Assembly: GCA_009193035.1 (NCBI GenBank)
Contig: SWDT01000261.1
Span: forward strand, 62,001 to 126,000
Reading direction: 5' to 3'
Source of the DNA: Halicephalobus mephisto
Lineage: Eukaryota; Nematoda; Chromadorea; Rhabditida; Panagrolaimidae
Length of the DNA: 64,000 bases
Part shown: one piece after another, positions 1-10,429 of the stretch
Position numbering within the stretch: the first letter of the stretch is position 1
How the letters are laid out: each line of letters starts with the position of its first letter
The notes under the pieces: model-generated
Database searches by the model: none
Told to the model about the DNA's origin: nothing
Seen by the model: only the letters and a program-made list of their open reading frames with translations
Translations under genes and position numbers: made by a program

Positions 1-515
1 TTTTAAAAAAATGTATCTAATCTACTGTATCCAAAGCTGATGAAACTTCTGATTATCCAAAATGATCTCATTAATTTGAATAAATTCGAAAATCGATTAA
101 AACTTTAATTTTCAAAGTTCTCAAAAAATCGATTATAAAAAATTAAAAATTTCCAAATTAATTATGTTGGATATGTAAATTACATAATTTTCGATAATTT
201 AAAAATAAAAAATTTGTTTAATTTAGAAATTAATTTTTTAAATTTTAATTTGTCCGTCTTCGAGCTGCCATAACGTTGCCCGCAATGTGCGGATTTTATT
301 TCGATTTTAATATTGACCCTCGTGGACAGATACAGATCTAGACGAGTATTCTCCAATTTGCTCAGAATTCCGTTTCATCAAAGTTGACAGTCAGGTTTCG
401 AAGTTGAACTTTGGACTTTTCGTGTTGAGACATCATTTAAAACTTTTCTCTATTTCAAAAAGTTGTCTTACCTAAATCAATGTGTGGATTTTCAGAATCA
501 AAAACTACCTCATAT
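1..515. other. AT-rich stretch without a gene
   Basis: No convincing coding sequence on either strand. Around 250-345 there is a degenerate single unit of the GTTGC-palindrome repeat (GTTGCCCGCAATGTGCGG) that recurs at 2.2, 34.4, 37.3 and 47.2 kb. The rest is low-complexity A/T sequence. Confidence 0.6.
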
Positions 516-880
516 CCTAACGCGAAAAGTCAAATTTTTGGAATTTTGTCTTAACGCGAAAATTTTTAATTTTGAAAATCATCTCTTAACGCGAAAAGTT
601 CGGATTTTGGAAATCATCTCTTAACGAGAAAAGTCTAAATTCTGAAAATTGCGTCCCAGCGCGAAAAGTTCGAATTTTAAAAATAGGGTCCTAACGTGAA
701 AAGTCCAAATTTTCAAAGTTGTGTCCCAGCACGAAAATTTTAAATTTTGGAAATCATCTCTTAACGCGAAAAGTTTGGATTTTAAAAATAGGGTCCTAAC
801 ACGAAAAGTCCAAATTTCCAAAGTTGTGTCTTAGCACGAAAAGTTTGAATTCCGAAACTCGTGTTCCCAGCACGAAAAGT
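516..880. repeat. Minisatellite, ~35-bp unit with ACGCGAAAAGTCC core
   Basis: About ten imperfect tandem copies of a roughly 35-bp unit containing TTAACGCGAAAAGTC or CCAGCACGAAAAGTCC followed by an A/T-rich half. The unit is open on the minus strand, which gives a spurious repetitive reading frame. The same unit forms a larger array at 17.15-17.86 kb. Confidence 0.85.
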
Positions 881-1203
881 CCAAATTTCAATTCCCAATC
901 TGACCTTCAACTTTTGATAAAACAGAAAATAGAAAAATGACATTGTATAAAATTTTAATAATAAGATTTGGCGGGATAAAGTTCTTTCTTCCGGGTCAAC
1001 GGAGATAAATTATTTGTGGACACTGTAATGGGAGCCGCCTTCACAGGATAAAATCTGTCGACAATTTGAATTTGCGATGCGCAGTGAAATATGCATTTCA
1101 AAACAGCCGACGGCTTTCGAGGGTTTTATGAAATTCTGACCCGATTGTCTCCAGTCGTTTTGAAATTTCTTTTGCCATGGCCCATTTCAAAATTTCACAA
1201 TTT
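881..1203. other. Intergenic, no gene seen
   Basis: Non-repetitive, with slightly higher GC between about 960 and 1190. No reading frame with splice signals could be supported. Confidence 0.5.
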
Positions 1204-2110
1204 TCAATTTTATTATTTTTAAAAATTAGTTAAAAATTTTCGTGACAGAATTGTTTAATTTTTTTTAAATGAAAAAATCGAAAATAAATAAACTTTTGGT
1301 CCCACCACGAATAATGCTTAAAAATCATAAAATAAGATCGTGGTGAGAAAATTAGTTAAAAAATTTTTGTGACAGAATTATTTAATTTTTTAAAATCGAA
1401 AATAAATAAACTTTTGGTCCCACCACGAATAATGCTTAAAAATCGTTAAATAAGATCGTGGTGAGAAAATTAGTTAAAAAATTTTCGTGATAGAATTGTT
1501 TAATTTTTTTTAAATGAAAAAATCGAAAATAAAGATTCTTAAAAATCGTTAAATAAGATCGTGGTGAGAAAATTAGTTAAAAAATTTTCGTGATAGAATT
1601 ATTTAATTTTTTTTAAATCGAAAATAAACAAACTTTTGGTCCCAGCACGAAAGATTCTTAAAAATCGTTAAATAAGATCGCGGTGAGAAAATGAACCGAA
1701 CGTCATTCGTGTCGGGACCATTGGTTGAAATATATTTTTAAAGAATGCAAAAAAAAATTAAAAATATGAATTTTGGTCCTGCTGCGAATAATGTTTAAAA
1801 ACTGAATTAAATTCGTGTCGGGACCATCAGTTGAGATTTTCTTTCAAAAAATGAAAGTCTTTGGTTTCGCCGCGAATTGTCTAAATAATTATTTTTCAAA
1901 TTTTTAATCAGAAAATTATTCACATTTTTCTTCTCAAGACCGTTGAAACTTTCTCTTTAAAAACAAAAAATAAAAATTTCGGTTCTGTCACGAACGATGT
2001 CTGATTCACCTTCGATCACTGTTTAGTTAATATTTATTTTCAGGACCACGATCCAAGCTTTTAGTCAAAGAATGAATCGCGGTCTTTCGTGTCGGGACCG
2101 TAATTTGAAA
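1204..2110. repeat. Degenerate tandem repeat with GTCCCACCACGAAT / GTCGGGACCAT cores
   Basis: Four units of about 100-130 bp (near 1214, 1344, 1461 and 1563) share GTGAGAAAATTAGTT and GTCCCACCACGAATAAT. They are followed to 2110 by single degenerate units in which the core also appears as CGTGTCGGGACCAT. The same core family fills 20.6-24.8 kb. Confidence 0.8.
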
Positions 2111-2156
2111 ATCGGTCCCTGGAGGAATATCAAAAACCGTTAATTAAAAACCTTGT

Positions 2157-2520
2157 GCCGAAGTCTGTAAAAAGGTCAACATCAAAATTAAGGTAAAAAT
2201 GAAACCTGCAGGTTGCACGCAGCGTTCCGGCAGAGCGGTCGGTATTATAAATTTAAATTTACGAAAATTTCGAAACAAGAATCAAATCTGCAGGTTGCAT
2301 GCAGCGTTCCGGTAGATCAATCGACTCCAAGATAAAAATCAAAACTGCAGGTTGCACGCAGCATTCCGGCAGATCGGTCGGTATTGTAAATTTAAATTTA
2401 CGGAAATTTCAAAAGTAAAATTTGCAGTTTGCTTGCAACATTTGGGTAGACTGATCTATCTAATTTGCGAAAATTAGATTTCATTGTAATTTTGATGTTG
2501 ACTGCTTTACAGACCTCGGC
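2157..2520. mobile_element. Small element with terminal inverted repeats and internal GTTGC-palindrome units
   Basis: The left end begins GCCGAAGTCTGTAAAAAGG and continues GTCAACATCAAAATTA. The right end, read as reverse complement, begins GCCGAGGTCTGTAAAGCAG and continues GTCAACATCAAAATTA. That is an inverted repeat of about 34 bp with four mismatches or fewer. Between the ends lie four units of the form GCAGGTTGCACGCAGCGTTC near 2205, 2290, 2345 and 2427. The element is non-coding and MITE-sized (364 bp). No clear target-site duplication was seen. Related ends occur at 34.35-34.87 kb and 44.76-45.70 kb. Confidence 0.7.
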
Positions 2521-2940
2521 TCTGGATCCCGCCCAGACGACCCTTGATTCGGCCTTCTTACCACCATCTTTGTTAATGGTCCTTTAATGAAGCTAATTTC
2601 TCGCTTTAAACCAAATAAAACTGGCAGAAATAAGAAATAAGAAATACGAAATTTGAAAATTAGGAAATTAGGAAATTTGAAATTTCGTAATCTGCTGTTC
2701 TGTCCGCACGAGCCGAATTTGGCGTCGTGTTCGTTTGGCCAATGTTCCTTTTTTGCAATGGCTGATTTCGAAATCCATGAACGTTTTGAATTTTTTCTTA
2801 ATTTTTTGCAAATAGTTTTCTTTAATTAAAAAAGTATATTTTTTAAGTTTTTCTGCAATTAAATTTGAATTTTTTCAAGTTTTTGAATAAAAATAATGTT
2901 TTTTAAATTTTCCTTTAAAAAAATATTTTTTTCGAAATTT
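2521..2940. other. Intergenic, no gene seen
   Basis: AT-rich sequence with one patch of ordinary composition at 2690-2770. Nothing coding could be supported. Confidence 0.5.
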
Positions 2941-3830
2941 TTGAATTTCCACGTAGACAGCGAGATTTGTGAAAATAAAAGAAATTTGTAAATTTGGCAA
3001 TTATATCAAAACCGATTTTTTTGTATTTTAAAGTAATTCTAAAAGTTCTCCTCGAGACGATTTCGTAATAATTTTTATCTTTAATTTTCTACAACAATGT
3101 GATTTTTGAAATTTCCGAATTCCCGCGCAGAATGATCGACAGTGAAAAAAGTAGAAAAAAGGTAAATCTGGCAAATCGTTATATAAATCAACTTATTTTT
3201 TTATTTTAGAATAGTCTCGAAAGTTTCTGAAATTTTGGGAATTCCCCTCGAGACAATTTGAAAAATTTCATTTTTAATTTTCACAATAATGTGATTTTTT
3301 AAATTTTCGAATTCCCGCGCAAAGCGAATGAAAACAGAAAAAAGGAAAATCTGGCAATTCTACCGAAACCGACTCGCTCTGTCCTCACTTGCGTTTTTTT
3401 TATTTCTTTAATTTAAAATCTTGAAGTTTTCTAAAAATTCGCGTCGAGACAATTTTGTAAAAATTTTTATTTTTCGTTGTTGTAAAAATTGTAATTTTTG
3501 GATTTCCGTGCGGACGAGTTAAGTAAAAGTAAAAATTGTAAATCTGGCAATTCTATTAAAATCGGTTCCATCTTATTTTTATTTCTTAATAGGAGTTCCT
3601 AAAATTCGTGTTGAGACGATTTTGTAACAATTTTTTTGTAAAAACAAGATTGTAATTTTTGAATTCCCGCGCAAGGGCGAGTGGAAGTAAAAAGTGGAAA
3701 ACTTGGTAATTCAACTCGCTCTCTTCTCACTCACTTTCTTCTCACTTTTACCTAAAATTTTTTGTTTTCTCTAAAAATTCGCGTCGAGACGATTTCGTAA
3801 AAATTTTTATTTTTCGTTGTTGTAATGGTG
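2941..3830. repeat. Tandem repeat, ~170-190-bp unit with TTCCCGCGCA core
   Basis: Five degenerate units start near 2945, 3117, 3308, 3496 and 3660. Each has a variant of AATTCCCGCGCAAAG, a purine-rich stretch, GGTAAATCTGGCAA, and often a CGCGTCGAGACGATTT block. Scattered or inverted copies occur at 45.4-45.6, 56.3-56.6 and 62.9-63.2 kb, so this is a dispersed family. Confidence 0.75.
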
Positions 3831-4059
3831 TGGTTATTTTCTATGAAAACAATCCATCAATCATCCCAGATTGTTTTCGAAATCTAGACGAATTGAATCA
3901 TGCTTTTCTAAATTACCAATCTGACACACCCATTTAAATTTAATTGATTATTTCTTAAAGCATGATTCAGTTTTTATCATTTTTGTTTCTTCTAGCGAAA
4001 AATATATATTTGATTCTTGATACTTGACAGATGATTCAGTGAGAAAAATCAAGTCAAAG

Positions 4060-4165
4060 ATGGCAGATGGGCCGCGCAAGCCTATTCTCTCTCCGAAAAA
4101 TCTCGAAAGACATTCTGAACCAGTCACTCAATGGCTCCCGCCGTCTGCCTGAAAAGGTTGGACCC
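4060..4165 (+). CDS. Doubtful small ORF or 5' exon
   Basis: An island of ordinary base composition in AT-rich DNA. An ATG at 4060 opens 30 codons (beginning MADGPRKPILSP) that end at a TGA just before a donor-like AAAAG|GTTGG at about 4155. A second ATG at 4067 in another frame gives a basic N-terminus (MGRASLFSLRKISK), open through the same donor. Either could be a first exon or a short ORF in a leader upstream of profilin. No family is recognised and no acceptor partner was proved. Confidence 0.25.
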
Positions 4166-4239
4166 GGCGAGAAACCAACTCGAGTCAGCGAGGCCGATCG
4201 ATCGACAGTCTTTGCATTTTTACTTGTGCTCCCTGATTC

Positions 4240-4830
4240 ATCGTCTTTTTTCGCTCAAATATTCTATCATTTTCTGTCTTATTTTTTTCATTGGCATGCA
4301 TATATCGACTATTGTGTCTTACTTATCGTGTTATTTTCGATTTTCTTCGTGAGATTCATATATCAACCGGTAGGCCATCGTCCAGTTACCTATTTTCTCA
4401 TTTTCAGTCTTATTTTCTCATTGACATTCATATATCGACTATTGCATCTTTTTTGACTTATTTGTCATGTTATTCTCGATTTTCTTTATGAGATTCACAT
4501 ATCAACTGTTGAGTCATCATCAAGTTACTTATTTTTGGTTTTCATCGCAGAATTTGTTTATCAATTATCGTCCTACTGTTGAATTACCGTTTGTCATTTC
4601 CTTCGTCTTCACGAGATCCATACATGAATTACATTCCTGCTGTTGGATTGCCCGTCTTGTTGGGTTCTTCTCTTCCACGTGATTCAAATATTAACTGTTA
4701 ACTTAACAAATTTCTTTATTCTCTCATTTTCAACTCCCCTTCTCAGCAGCATTCATATATCAGTTATCAGTTCACTGCTAGTTTGTCGGTCTTTTTTGAT
4801 GATATTCATTTATCAACTCGCTAATAAGCC
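4240..4830. repeat. Degenerate repeat with CATATATCAACTGTTG units
   Basis: Several diverged units carry TTCATATATCAACTGTTG or TCATATATCGACTATTG, separated by T-rich stretches. The T-rich units stay open in several frames, giving hydrophobic, repetitive translations with no codon bias, so they are not annotated as genes. Confidence 0.55.
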
Positions 4831-5383
4831 GTTTGCATCGATAATAAGGATATTTGTCCATTCACATGTGTTATTTCATGATAATTATCCTGGGTTTAGT
4901 ATTTACCTATTTTACGACTTAAAATGGGTTTTTCTTTCAAATGTTTATATTTTAGAAAACTAGGAAAATCACCATCAAGTTGATTTTTTTGGGATAGTTT
5001 TGTTGATGGAAGAATAATATTAGTCATGCCCCCCGATCCGTTCATGTTTCAATAATTCGTTCCGTTGAAATCCTGGAATCCAATAGTCACGGTTATGCTG
5101 ACTTCGCGATTGCTTCCCATAGCGATAGTCCTGTGTTACTGTTGAGCAATATTCAGGCGCGAACACACACTCTTTTTTGGTTCGGTCGTGTGTTTGTCCA
5201 TCGGATGTGTTCTTTTCCGTTTTTTAGCCTTGTGTTCTTCGGTTTACTGCTTTTCTTTTCGATGAATGAATCTGATGATGACGAAGTTTTTGTGAGGATG
5301 GAAATTTTCGTGTTTTATTGCTTTTGTGTGATTTTGTAGATTTTGATTAAGTTGTTTTTTTAGGTTTTCAATAAATATCAATT
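4831..5383. promoter_or_regulatory. Upstream region and leader of the profilin gene
   Basis: Non-coding region before profilin, with mixed-composition patches at 5030-5260. The acceptor-like TTTTTTTAG ends at 5363, 20 bp before the profilin ATG. It has no credible upstream coding exon, so it is the probable spliced-leader trans-splice site. Confidence 0.5.
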
Positions 5384-5826
5384 ATGTCTGGCTGGCAAGC
5401 ATACATTACCAATCTCCTCGACAGTAGCCAAGGAATCAAGAGAGCTGCCATCCTCGGAACCGATGGATCTGTTTGGGCTCGATCTGAAGGAGCTAACGAA
5501 TTTCGTGTATGTTTCTAGTGCTTTTTATATATGGAGTATAAACAATATTTTAGGCTACTGCTGCTGAATTGAGTGCTTTTGTGAATCATTTTTCGAATCT
5601 TTCTGAACTACCTACTAAAGGAGCTGATCTTGAAGGAATTCATTACATTGTTCCTAGAACTGAAGAAGACTTAATCTTCGGTAAGAAGGATAAATCAGGT
5701 TTCTTTGCTGTCAAGACCAAATCTGCCATCATCATTGCCGTGTTCGAAGGTGAATCCAGTGCCTGTACTGAAACTCGTGCTTGCGTCGAGAAACTTGCCC
5801 AATACTTGGTTCAAACTGGCTATTAA
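5384..5826 (+). CDS. pfn: Profilin
   Basis: Actin-monomer-binding protein that also binds phosphoinositides and poly-proline ligands such as formins. It has two exons, 5384-5506 and 5554-5826, joined in phase 0 across a 47-bp GT-AG intron, giving 131 residues, the usual profilin length. The N-terminus MSGWQAYITNLL has the conserved Trp/Tyr of the poly-proline groove. The second exon contains the GIHYIVPRTEEDLIFGKK region and the C-terminal helix ending LAQYLVQTGY. The start lies 20 bp after the acceptor-like TTTTTTTAG at 5361-5363, consistent with trans-splicing to a leader. The gene is convergent with elongin C (289 bp between stop codons). Nematodes have several profilins and I cannot say which paralogue this is; the length best fits the PFN-2 type. 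Confidence 0.95.
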
Positions 5827-6114
5827 GCGTGCTACAAAAGTGGAGATTATTGTCAATGACCATCCCGTTTTTTGTTTCACTTTGCTTTTCTTCTCCTTCG
5901 GGTCTCGCTTCTTAGCTGGTCGGGCTTTTGCCCGTCTTTTCTCTTTGCCCGAGATCAGGGCCAACAAAAAATTCCAAAGCAAAACATTCTTTTTTGCGGA
6001 TTTTCTTTTTGGCTGTTATAATTGTAATGTCTTATTTGAGCCCTAACGACGGTGTCTAATTTATTTCATAAAATTTTTGAAAACAAGATTGAATTCACAA
6101 GAACCCGAGTAAGA
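5827..6114. other. Shared 3' region of profilin and elongin C
   Basis: Both genes end into this region. Relatively GC-rich for the window, with pyrimidine-rich stretches and a small perfect hairpin at 5921-5934 (CGGGC, TTTT, GCCCG). No canonical AATAAA was noticed; ATAAAAT at about 6069 could serve as a variant polyadenylation signal. Confidence 0.4.
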
Positions 6115-6802
6115 TCAGCAATCGAGGAAATTGGCGGCCATTAGAAGTTCGAGAGCAATCTCAGGAGAAATAGAAAATTCAGGAATCTCGCTGGCACTGT
6201 TTGTGTATCGAATCTTGTATTGAAAATAGTGGCATACCTTCTGAAGTACATGAGAAGGAATTTCACGAAAATGGACTTCATTGTTTTCATTTTCAGTAAA
6301 TTGACCTGGTCCAGATAGCATTGCACGAATTGTACCAGATGCAATAGCATATTCGCGTTTGATTATGAATTCATGACCATCTGCAGAAATAAGTTTGACA
6401 TATTCAGAATCTGGACCTGCATTGTCTTTCAAGGTATCTAAATATTGCAATTTTACAAATAATATGTAATTGGTACACATTTTGCGTAGCTTTTGTCATT
6501 TTTTGGCACAGAAAATGTTTAAATTTTCATAAAAATACTTAAAATGAGGTAATCGGATTTGTAAATTCTGAATCTAACGTAGGAATTCAATGTTAGCTTT
6601 CAGAATCCGGAGGCTTGGATTTTGGGATTCTGAGGACTAACACCGAATTCCGACGTCAGATTCGTAATCTACAAGTCCGATCACCTTATTTTAAGTATTT
6701 TTATGAAAATTTGAGAATTTCTTCCTCTTCTGTGTCAAAACGACCAAAGTTACGTAGAATGAGGTTAAATAACTTACAATCAGTGTGAGAATTTCCGGCC
6801 AT
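6115..6802 (-). CDS. elc-1: Elongin C
   Basis: BTB-fold adaptor that pairs with elongin B and links BC-box substrate receptors (VHL, SOCS, ZYG-11 types) to cullin-2/5 ubiquitin ligases. There are two exons on the minus strand: 6778-6802, coding MAGNSHTD plus one base, and 6115-6437. They are joined in phase 1 to give 115 residues; the family is usually about 112. Diagnostic stretches are [44 protein letters not shown] and the conserved C-terminus [11 protein letters not shown]. An acceptor-like TTTTTAG lies 22 bp upstream of the ATG (AG at 6824-6825). The stop codon of the upstream coiled-coil gene is only 166 bp away on the same strand, so this looks like the second gene of an operon. The 340-bp intron is mostly filled by a foldback element. 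Confidence 0.94.
6484..6765. mobile_element. Long foldback (inverted-repeat) element inside elongin C intron 1
   Basis: The left arm (about 6484-6612) and right arm (about 6632-6765) are reverse complements over about 120-130 bp with scattered mismatches and small gaps. Shared blocks include TTCATAAAAATACTTAAAAT, GAATCTNACGT and TCAGAATCC. The outer ends match as CGTANCTTTNGTC and CACAGAA. The loop is only about 20 bp (near GGAGGCTTGGATTTTGGG). Coding-free, MITE-like; the transcript would fold into a long hairpin. Confidence 0.85.
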
Positions 6803-6823
6803 GATGAAAAATATGAAAATTAC

Positions 6824-6825
6824 CT
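6824..6825 (-). promoter_or_regulatory. Probable trans-splice acceptor for elongin C
   Basis: On the minus strand the sequence reads AAACTTTTTAG|GTAATTTTC, with the ATG 22 bases further on. No coding exon that could supply a donor lies in the 166 bp back to the previous gene. An SL2-type trans-splice at an internal operon gene is the likeliest reading. Confidence 0.55.
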
Positions 6826-6968
6826 AAAAAGTTTAAGAAATTTAAAAATAATAAAAATTTAAAAAATATTTACTCGTTTGGTAACGAGGCTTTAGGATTC
6901 GAGGTTCAAGAATATTGATATTAATGCATGAAGAAAATTTAAAATGTAAAAAAGAAAAATAATATTGA

Positions 6969-7872
6969 TCACCGTCCGCTTGGAGCTAAATCGCCGAGGG
7001 CGTTCTTGATATCTTCTTCTCCAAAATGGAGTTTTAACTGATTATATCGAGTTGACCATCGGACATTCTCCGAGACTATTTGTTTCATTCGCAAGTTCTG
7101 TTCATTGAGGATATATTCGATTTCTTCTGCTCTTTGGGATTCTGCGTCCATCCGATTTTTGAAGTAATCTCGTTCTTTCGACTGCTTTTTTTCCCGACTT
7201 AGCAACTCCCGGATCATCAGATTGGCACGATTTAAGGTTTGTCGAAGCTCTTCGATGTCGTTTAGGCGTTCTGGATCCACGAACATAGGATGCATCACGC
7301 CGTCGGGGAAAACACACATCGGCGGGTCCACGAACATTGCGTCTCTTCTGGAATTCATATATCAAAAATTTGTGAAAATCCGCAAAACTCACGAAATTGG
7401 ATCGTCGTCAATCATCGTCCCTATCATGACGTCTGAAATCTTAAAAATACAAAAATCTCCGAAAAAATCCAACCTTGAATTTCGTCACTGGCTGTCTGAT
7501 ACACGATTCCCGTCGGCCGTCGTTGGAGCCGTTGAAGTTTCGGTCTTGGACTACTTAATACAGAGTTCGCGACGATGGACATCTGATTCCGGAAGGTGCT
7601 GACGTTCTGACTGCAGGACTGACCTATGGCCGAACACAACTAAAAATCCACAATTATATAAATTCCAAAATTAAACTGACCTCTCCATTACCATTGACAA
7701 ATCGTGGCCGTCGTTTTACATGTTGTCCGTCTGTAGAATTACATTGAACTGGCACTAAAAATTCCCAATAATCATCGGAAAAAAATTATTAAAACTCACA
7801 ATTGGATCTCCGTTTTCTGCCGCTGTTTACGACCACATACAAGCCAGGTTCGGTTTTATGCTTCTGTTCCAT
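6969..7872 (-). CDS. Uncharacterised coiled-coil protein
   Basis: Five exons on the minus strand (7800-7872, 7681-7754, 7474-7639, 7393-7432, 6969-7347) join with consistent phases and GT-AG introns of 41-46 bp, giving 243 residues. The N-terminal part (about 1-115) is basic with RKRRS, KRRPR and RLQRRPTG patches and may be nuclear. A middle segment has two FVDP(P/E) motifs. Residues about 145-225 are charged with heptad-like spacing and look like a coiled coil. The ATG follows an acceptor-like TTTCCAG at 7882. It would be the first gene of a two-gene operon with elongin C. I do not recognise the family. It could be a fast-evolving chromatin, kinetochore or ligase-associated protein, but nothing in the sequence decides this. 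Confidence 0.82.
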
Positions 7873-8014
7873 CTCAATATTCTGGAAATAATAAAAAAGT
7901 AAAAAATTAAAAAACAAAGGAGGATTTGAGGATCAAAGCTCAGACGCAAATCAATAAGAAAGTACAAAACGGAATCGCGACCAGGGGCGAGTCCGCACGT
8001 TGCCAGTCAAAACT

Positions 8015-9110
8015 GGTCAAAACGCGCGGGATTTTATTTATCCTTTTTTATCTTCTTTTTTACCTATTATTTATTTCTTTTTATCCTAATTTGCATATCT
8101 CCAGAATTACATCTTGTGGAAGTATTAACATGTTAACTTGTATTTATTGATTTTTAGGCCAGAACGTGCGGGATTTCATTTATCCTTTTTTATCTCCTTT
8201 TTCACCTTCGTTTATCTTCTTATGTCTTGACTCACATATCTGAGGTATTAATTTCTTTAATTTCTCAGTGAATAGGTGTTTATTTGTCGACTTTTTGGCC
8301 AGAACGCGCTGGATTTTGTTTATCCTTTTTAGGTCTTGTTTAGCTCCTTTTCTATTGATCTTTTTTTACTTTTTAAATTCTCATTTCGACCGTGATTCAT
8401 ATATTGAAAATATTATATTTTTAAAATTCTTAATATATTGGTATATATTTATTATTTTAGGCCAAAATGTGTAGGATTTTATTTATCTCTTTTTTCTTCA
8501 CCTTTTATTGATCTTTTTTACTTTTTAAATCTTGTGTTTTATATTGATTGATATGTTTTCAGAATTATATTTTTTAAATATTTAATTACAAGTGTTTATT
8601 GACTTTTGGTTGGAACGCGAAAAATTTTGTTTATCCTTTTTTGAGTCCTGTTTATCTTCTTTTTTACCTTCCATATCTCTTCTTTGTCTTGATTCATATA
8701 TTCTTAAAATTACACTTTTTCGAACTTTTAATGTATAAAAGTTTATTTATGGTCTCAGGCCAGAACGCGGGGATTTTGTTTATCCTTCTTCATCTTCTTT
8801 CCATCTCGCTTTTTAACTTTCACATATCTCCTTTCATCTTTATTCATAAATCCCTAAAATCCTTTTTCATAATTGTAATATAGACATTTATGACTTTAGG
8901 CCTAAAAGCGCGATATTTTTTAATTTCTCGGATTTTATATATCCGTAAAGTTAATTTTTAGGATTTTTATTTATGTTTGTAATTTTAGGCCTAAAAACGT
9001 GTGATTTTTTAGGGGTTTTTTATATCTTTTTTATTTTTGTACATTTTAAAAATTAAGTTTTTAGAATTTCTATGTTTGTAATTTTAGGCCTAAAAATGCG
9101 TGATTTTTTA
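8015..9110. repeat. Tandem repeat, ~140-bp unit with GGCCAGAACGCGNGGATTTT core
   Basis: Eight or nine units start near 8015, 8158, 8296, 8461, 8610, 8758, 8900, 8990 and 9085. Each has TTTTAGGCCAGAACGCG (decaying to GGCCTAAAANCGCG in the later ones), then TTTATCCTTTTT and a T-rich half with CATATAT. The array decays from left to right. Confidence 0.85.
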
Positions 9111-9902
9111 TCCATTTCCCTGTTTTTATTTTTTAAATATTTTTCTTCATATCTGATCCTATATCCTTGAAGTCTTTTAATTTTGAATATATTAACATGG
9201 ATTTATTGTTTTTGTGAATTTTCCCCATGAATATTGTCTGGAAATCAAGTTTAATCTTCTCAAATACTGAGGAATTTCTTGTTTTATTATTTGTTTTATT
9301 TTTTGGAATACGTTTGATAAACTTTTTTGCAAATATTGCCCTGAAAAATAGGAATATATGTCAGCAGGGGGCATCAAAGATTCCAAAATCAATGGCCCCT
9401 AAATTTCAGAATACTGTCCGTTTTCTTTTCTCTTTTCAAATTGACCCAGAAAAATGATTGCAATTATCCGTTTTGAAGCCTTTCTTATTTAATTTTGATT
9501 TTTGTGGATAAAAATTGGCCAAATTTATTTTTAAAAATGTTTAAAGAATTTTAAATATTTAAGATTTTTCAATTAAGGTATTTAGATTTAAAAAAATTTT
9601 GAAATATAGTAGTCATTGGGTTTGGAAAAAGGCAACTGTCCCTCAGGCAATCCCTACCAGTTTGGTTCGTCGTTCCATTTTGACGAATTGGCAGCATAAG
9701 AAGACCAGTCCCGTCACTTGTCTCTTTCTGACTTGCGTTCGTGCCGGATTTCTCCAAAATGCCCATTTTGGTTTTTTGTTTTTTTCCTTATTTTACGATT
9801 GAAAGAACCTGTTTTAGGGAATGTTTTGGTGTGAGTTGTGAGTGCTTAGATGTCCTTTAATATTTTATATATAAACATTAGGTTGCGAAAGTAGACAGCC
9901 GG
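9111..9902. other. Intergenic with one island of ordinary composition
   Basis: AT-rich except 9625-9765, which is open on both strands but lacks convincing splice signals or a recognisable protein. It may be regulatory or a gene remnant. Confidence 0.4.
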
Positions 9903-10160
9903 TTTTTTAATTTGTGTGATATTAGTTTAGGAGTTTGTAATTTTATTGGAGGAGAATGTGATTTTAGAAGGTTAGTTGTGAAATGGGAGTTATCACGTAG
10001 ATTAGTTTTGAAGTGTTTTATTAATTTGTCTCGAGACTGTTTTTAGGGATGTTTGTAGTTTTTATAATATATGATTGAAAAATAATCATTTAGGTTGTTT
10101 TAGTTTCTAGAAAGTTATAAATTCCTTCCGAAATCGTTTTATAATAGCTTTTAGTTTATT
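9903..10160. repeat. Copy A of a ~255-bp segmental duplication
   Basis: Nearly identical to 15200-15465 inside nck-1 intron 4. Both share AATTTGTGTGATATTAGTTT, GGAGGAGAATGTGATTTTAG, TTATCACGTAGATTAGTTTT and on through TTCCTTCCGAAATCGTTTTA, in the same orientation about 5.3 kb apart. Only a few substitutions or short indels were noticed, so the duplication is recent. Confidence 0.88.
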
Positions 10161-10429
10161 TTTTATATAATTTATTAAAAAATGATCGTCATGTATTTCG
10201 TCTCCAAGTAGTTATATGAATTTGTCTCCAAATCATTTTGAAATAATTGTTAATTGTTAATTTTTATATTATACAATTGGTTAAATAACTGTCACTTAAA
10301 TTCAAATTTGTACGTAAGTTACTTTGGTTTTTATAAAATTCTTATTTTTACTTCTTATATAATCGATTAGGAGTTTTTTGAATCTCAAAATTGTCACGCG
10401 AAACTAAAATTATTAAATATGGTAGTTCA

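Noticed and set aside
5921..5934. CGGGC-TTTT-GCCCG hairpin after profilin as a terminator or histone-like stem-loop
   Set aside because: Only five base pairs and wrong sequence for a histone 3' stem-loop; eukaryotic pol II genes do not use intrinsic terminators.
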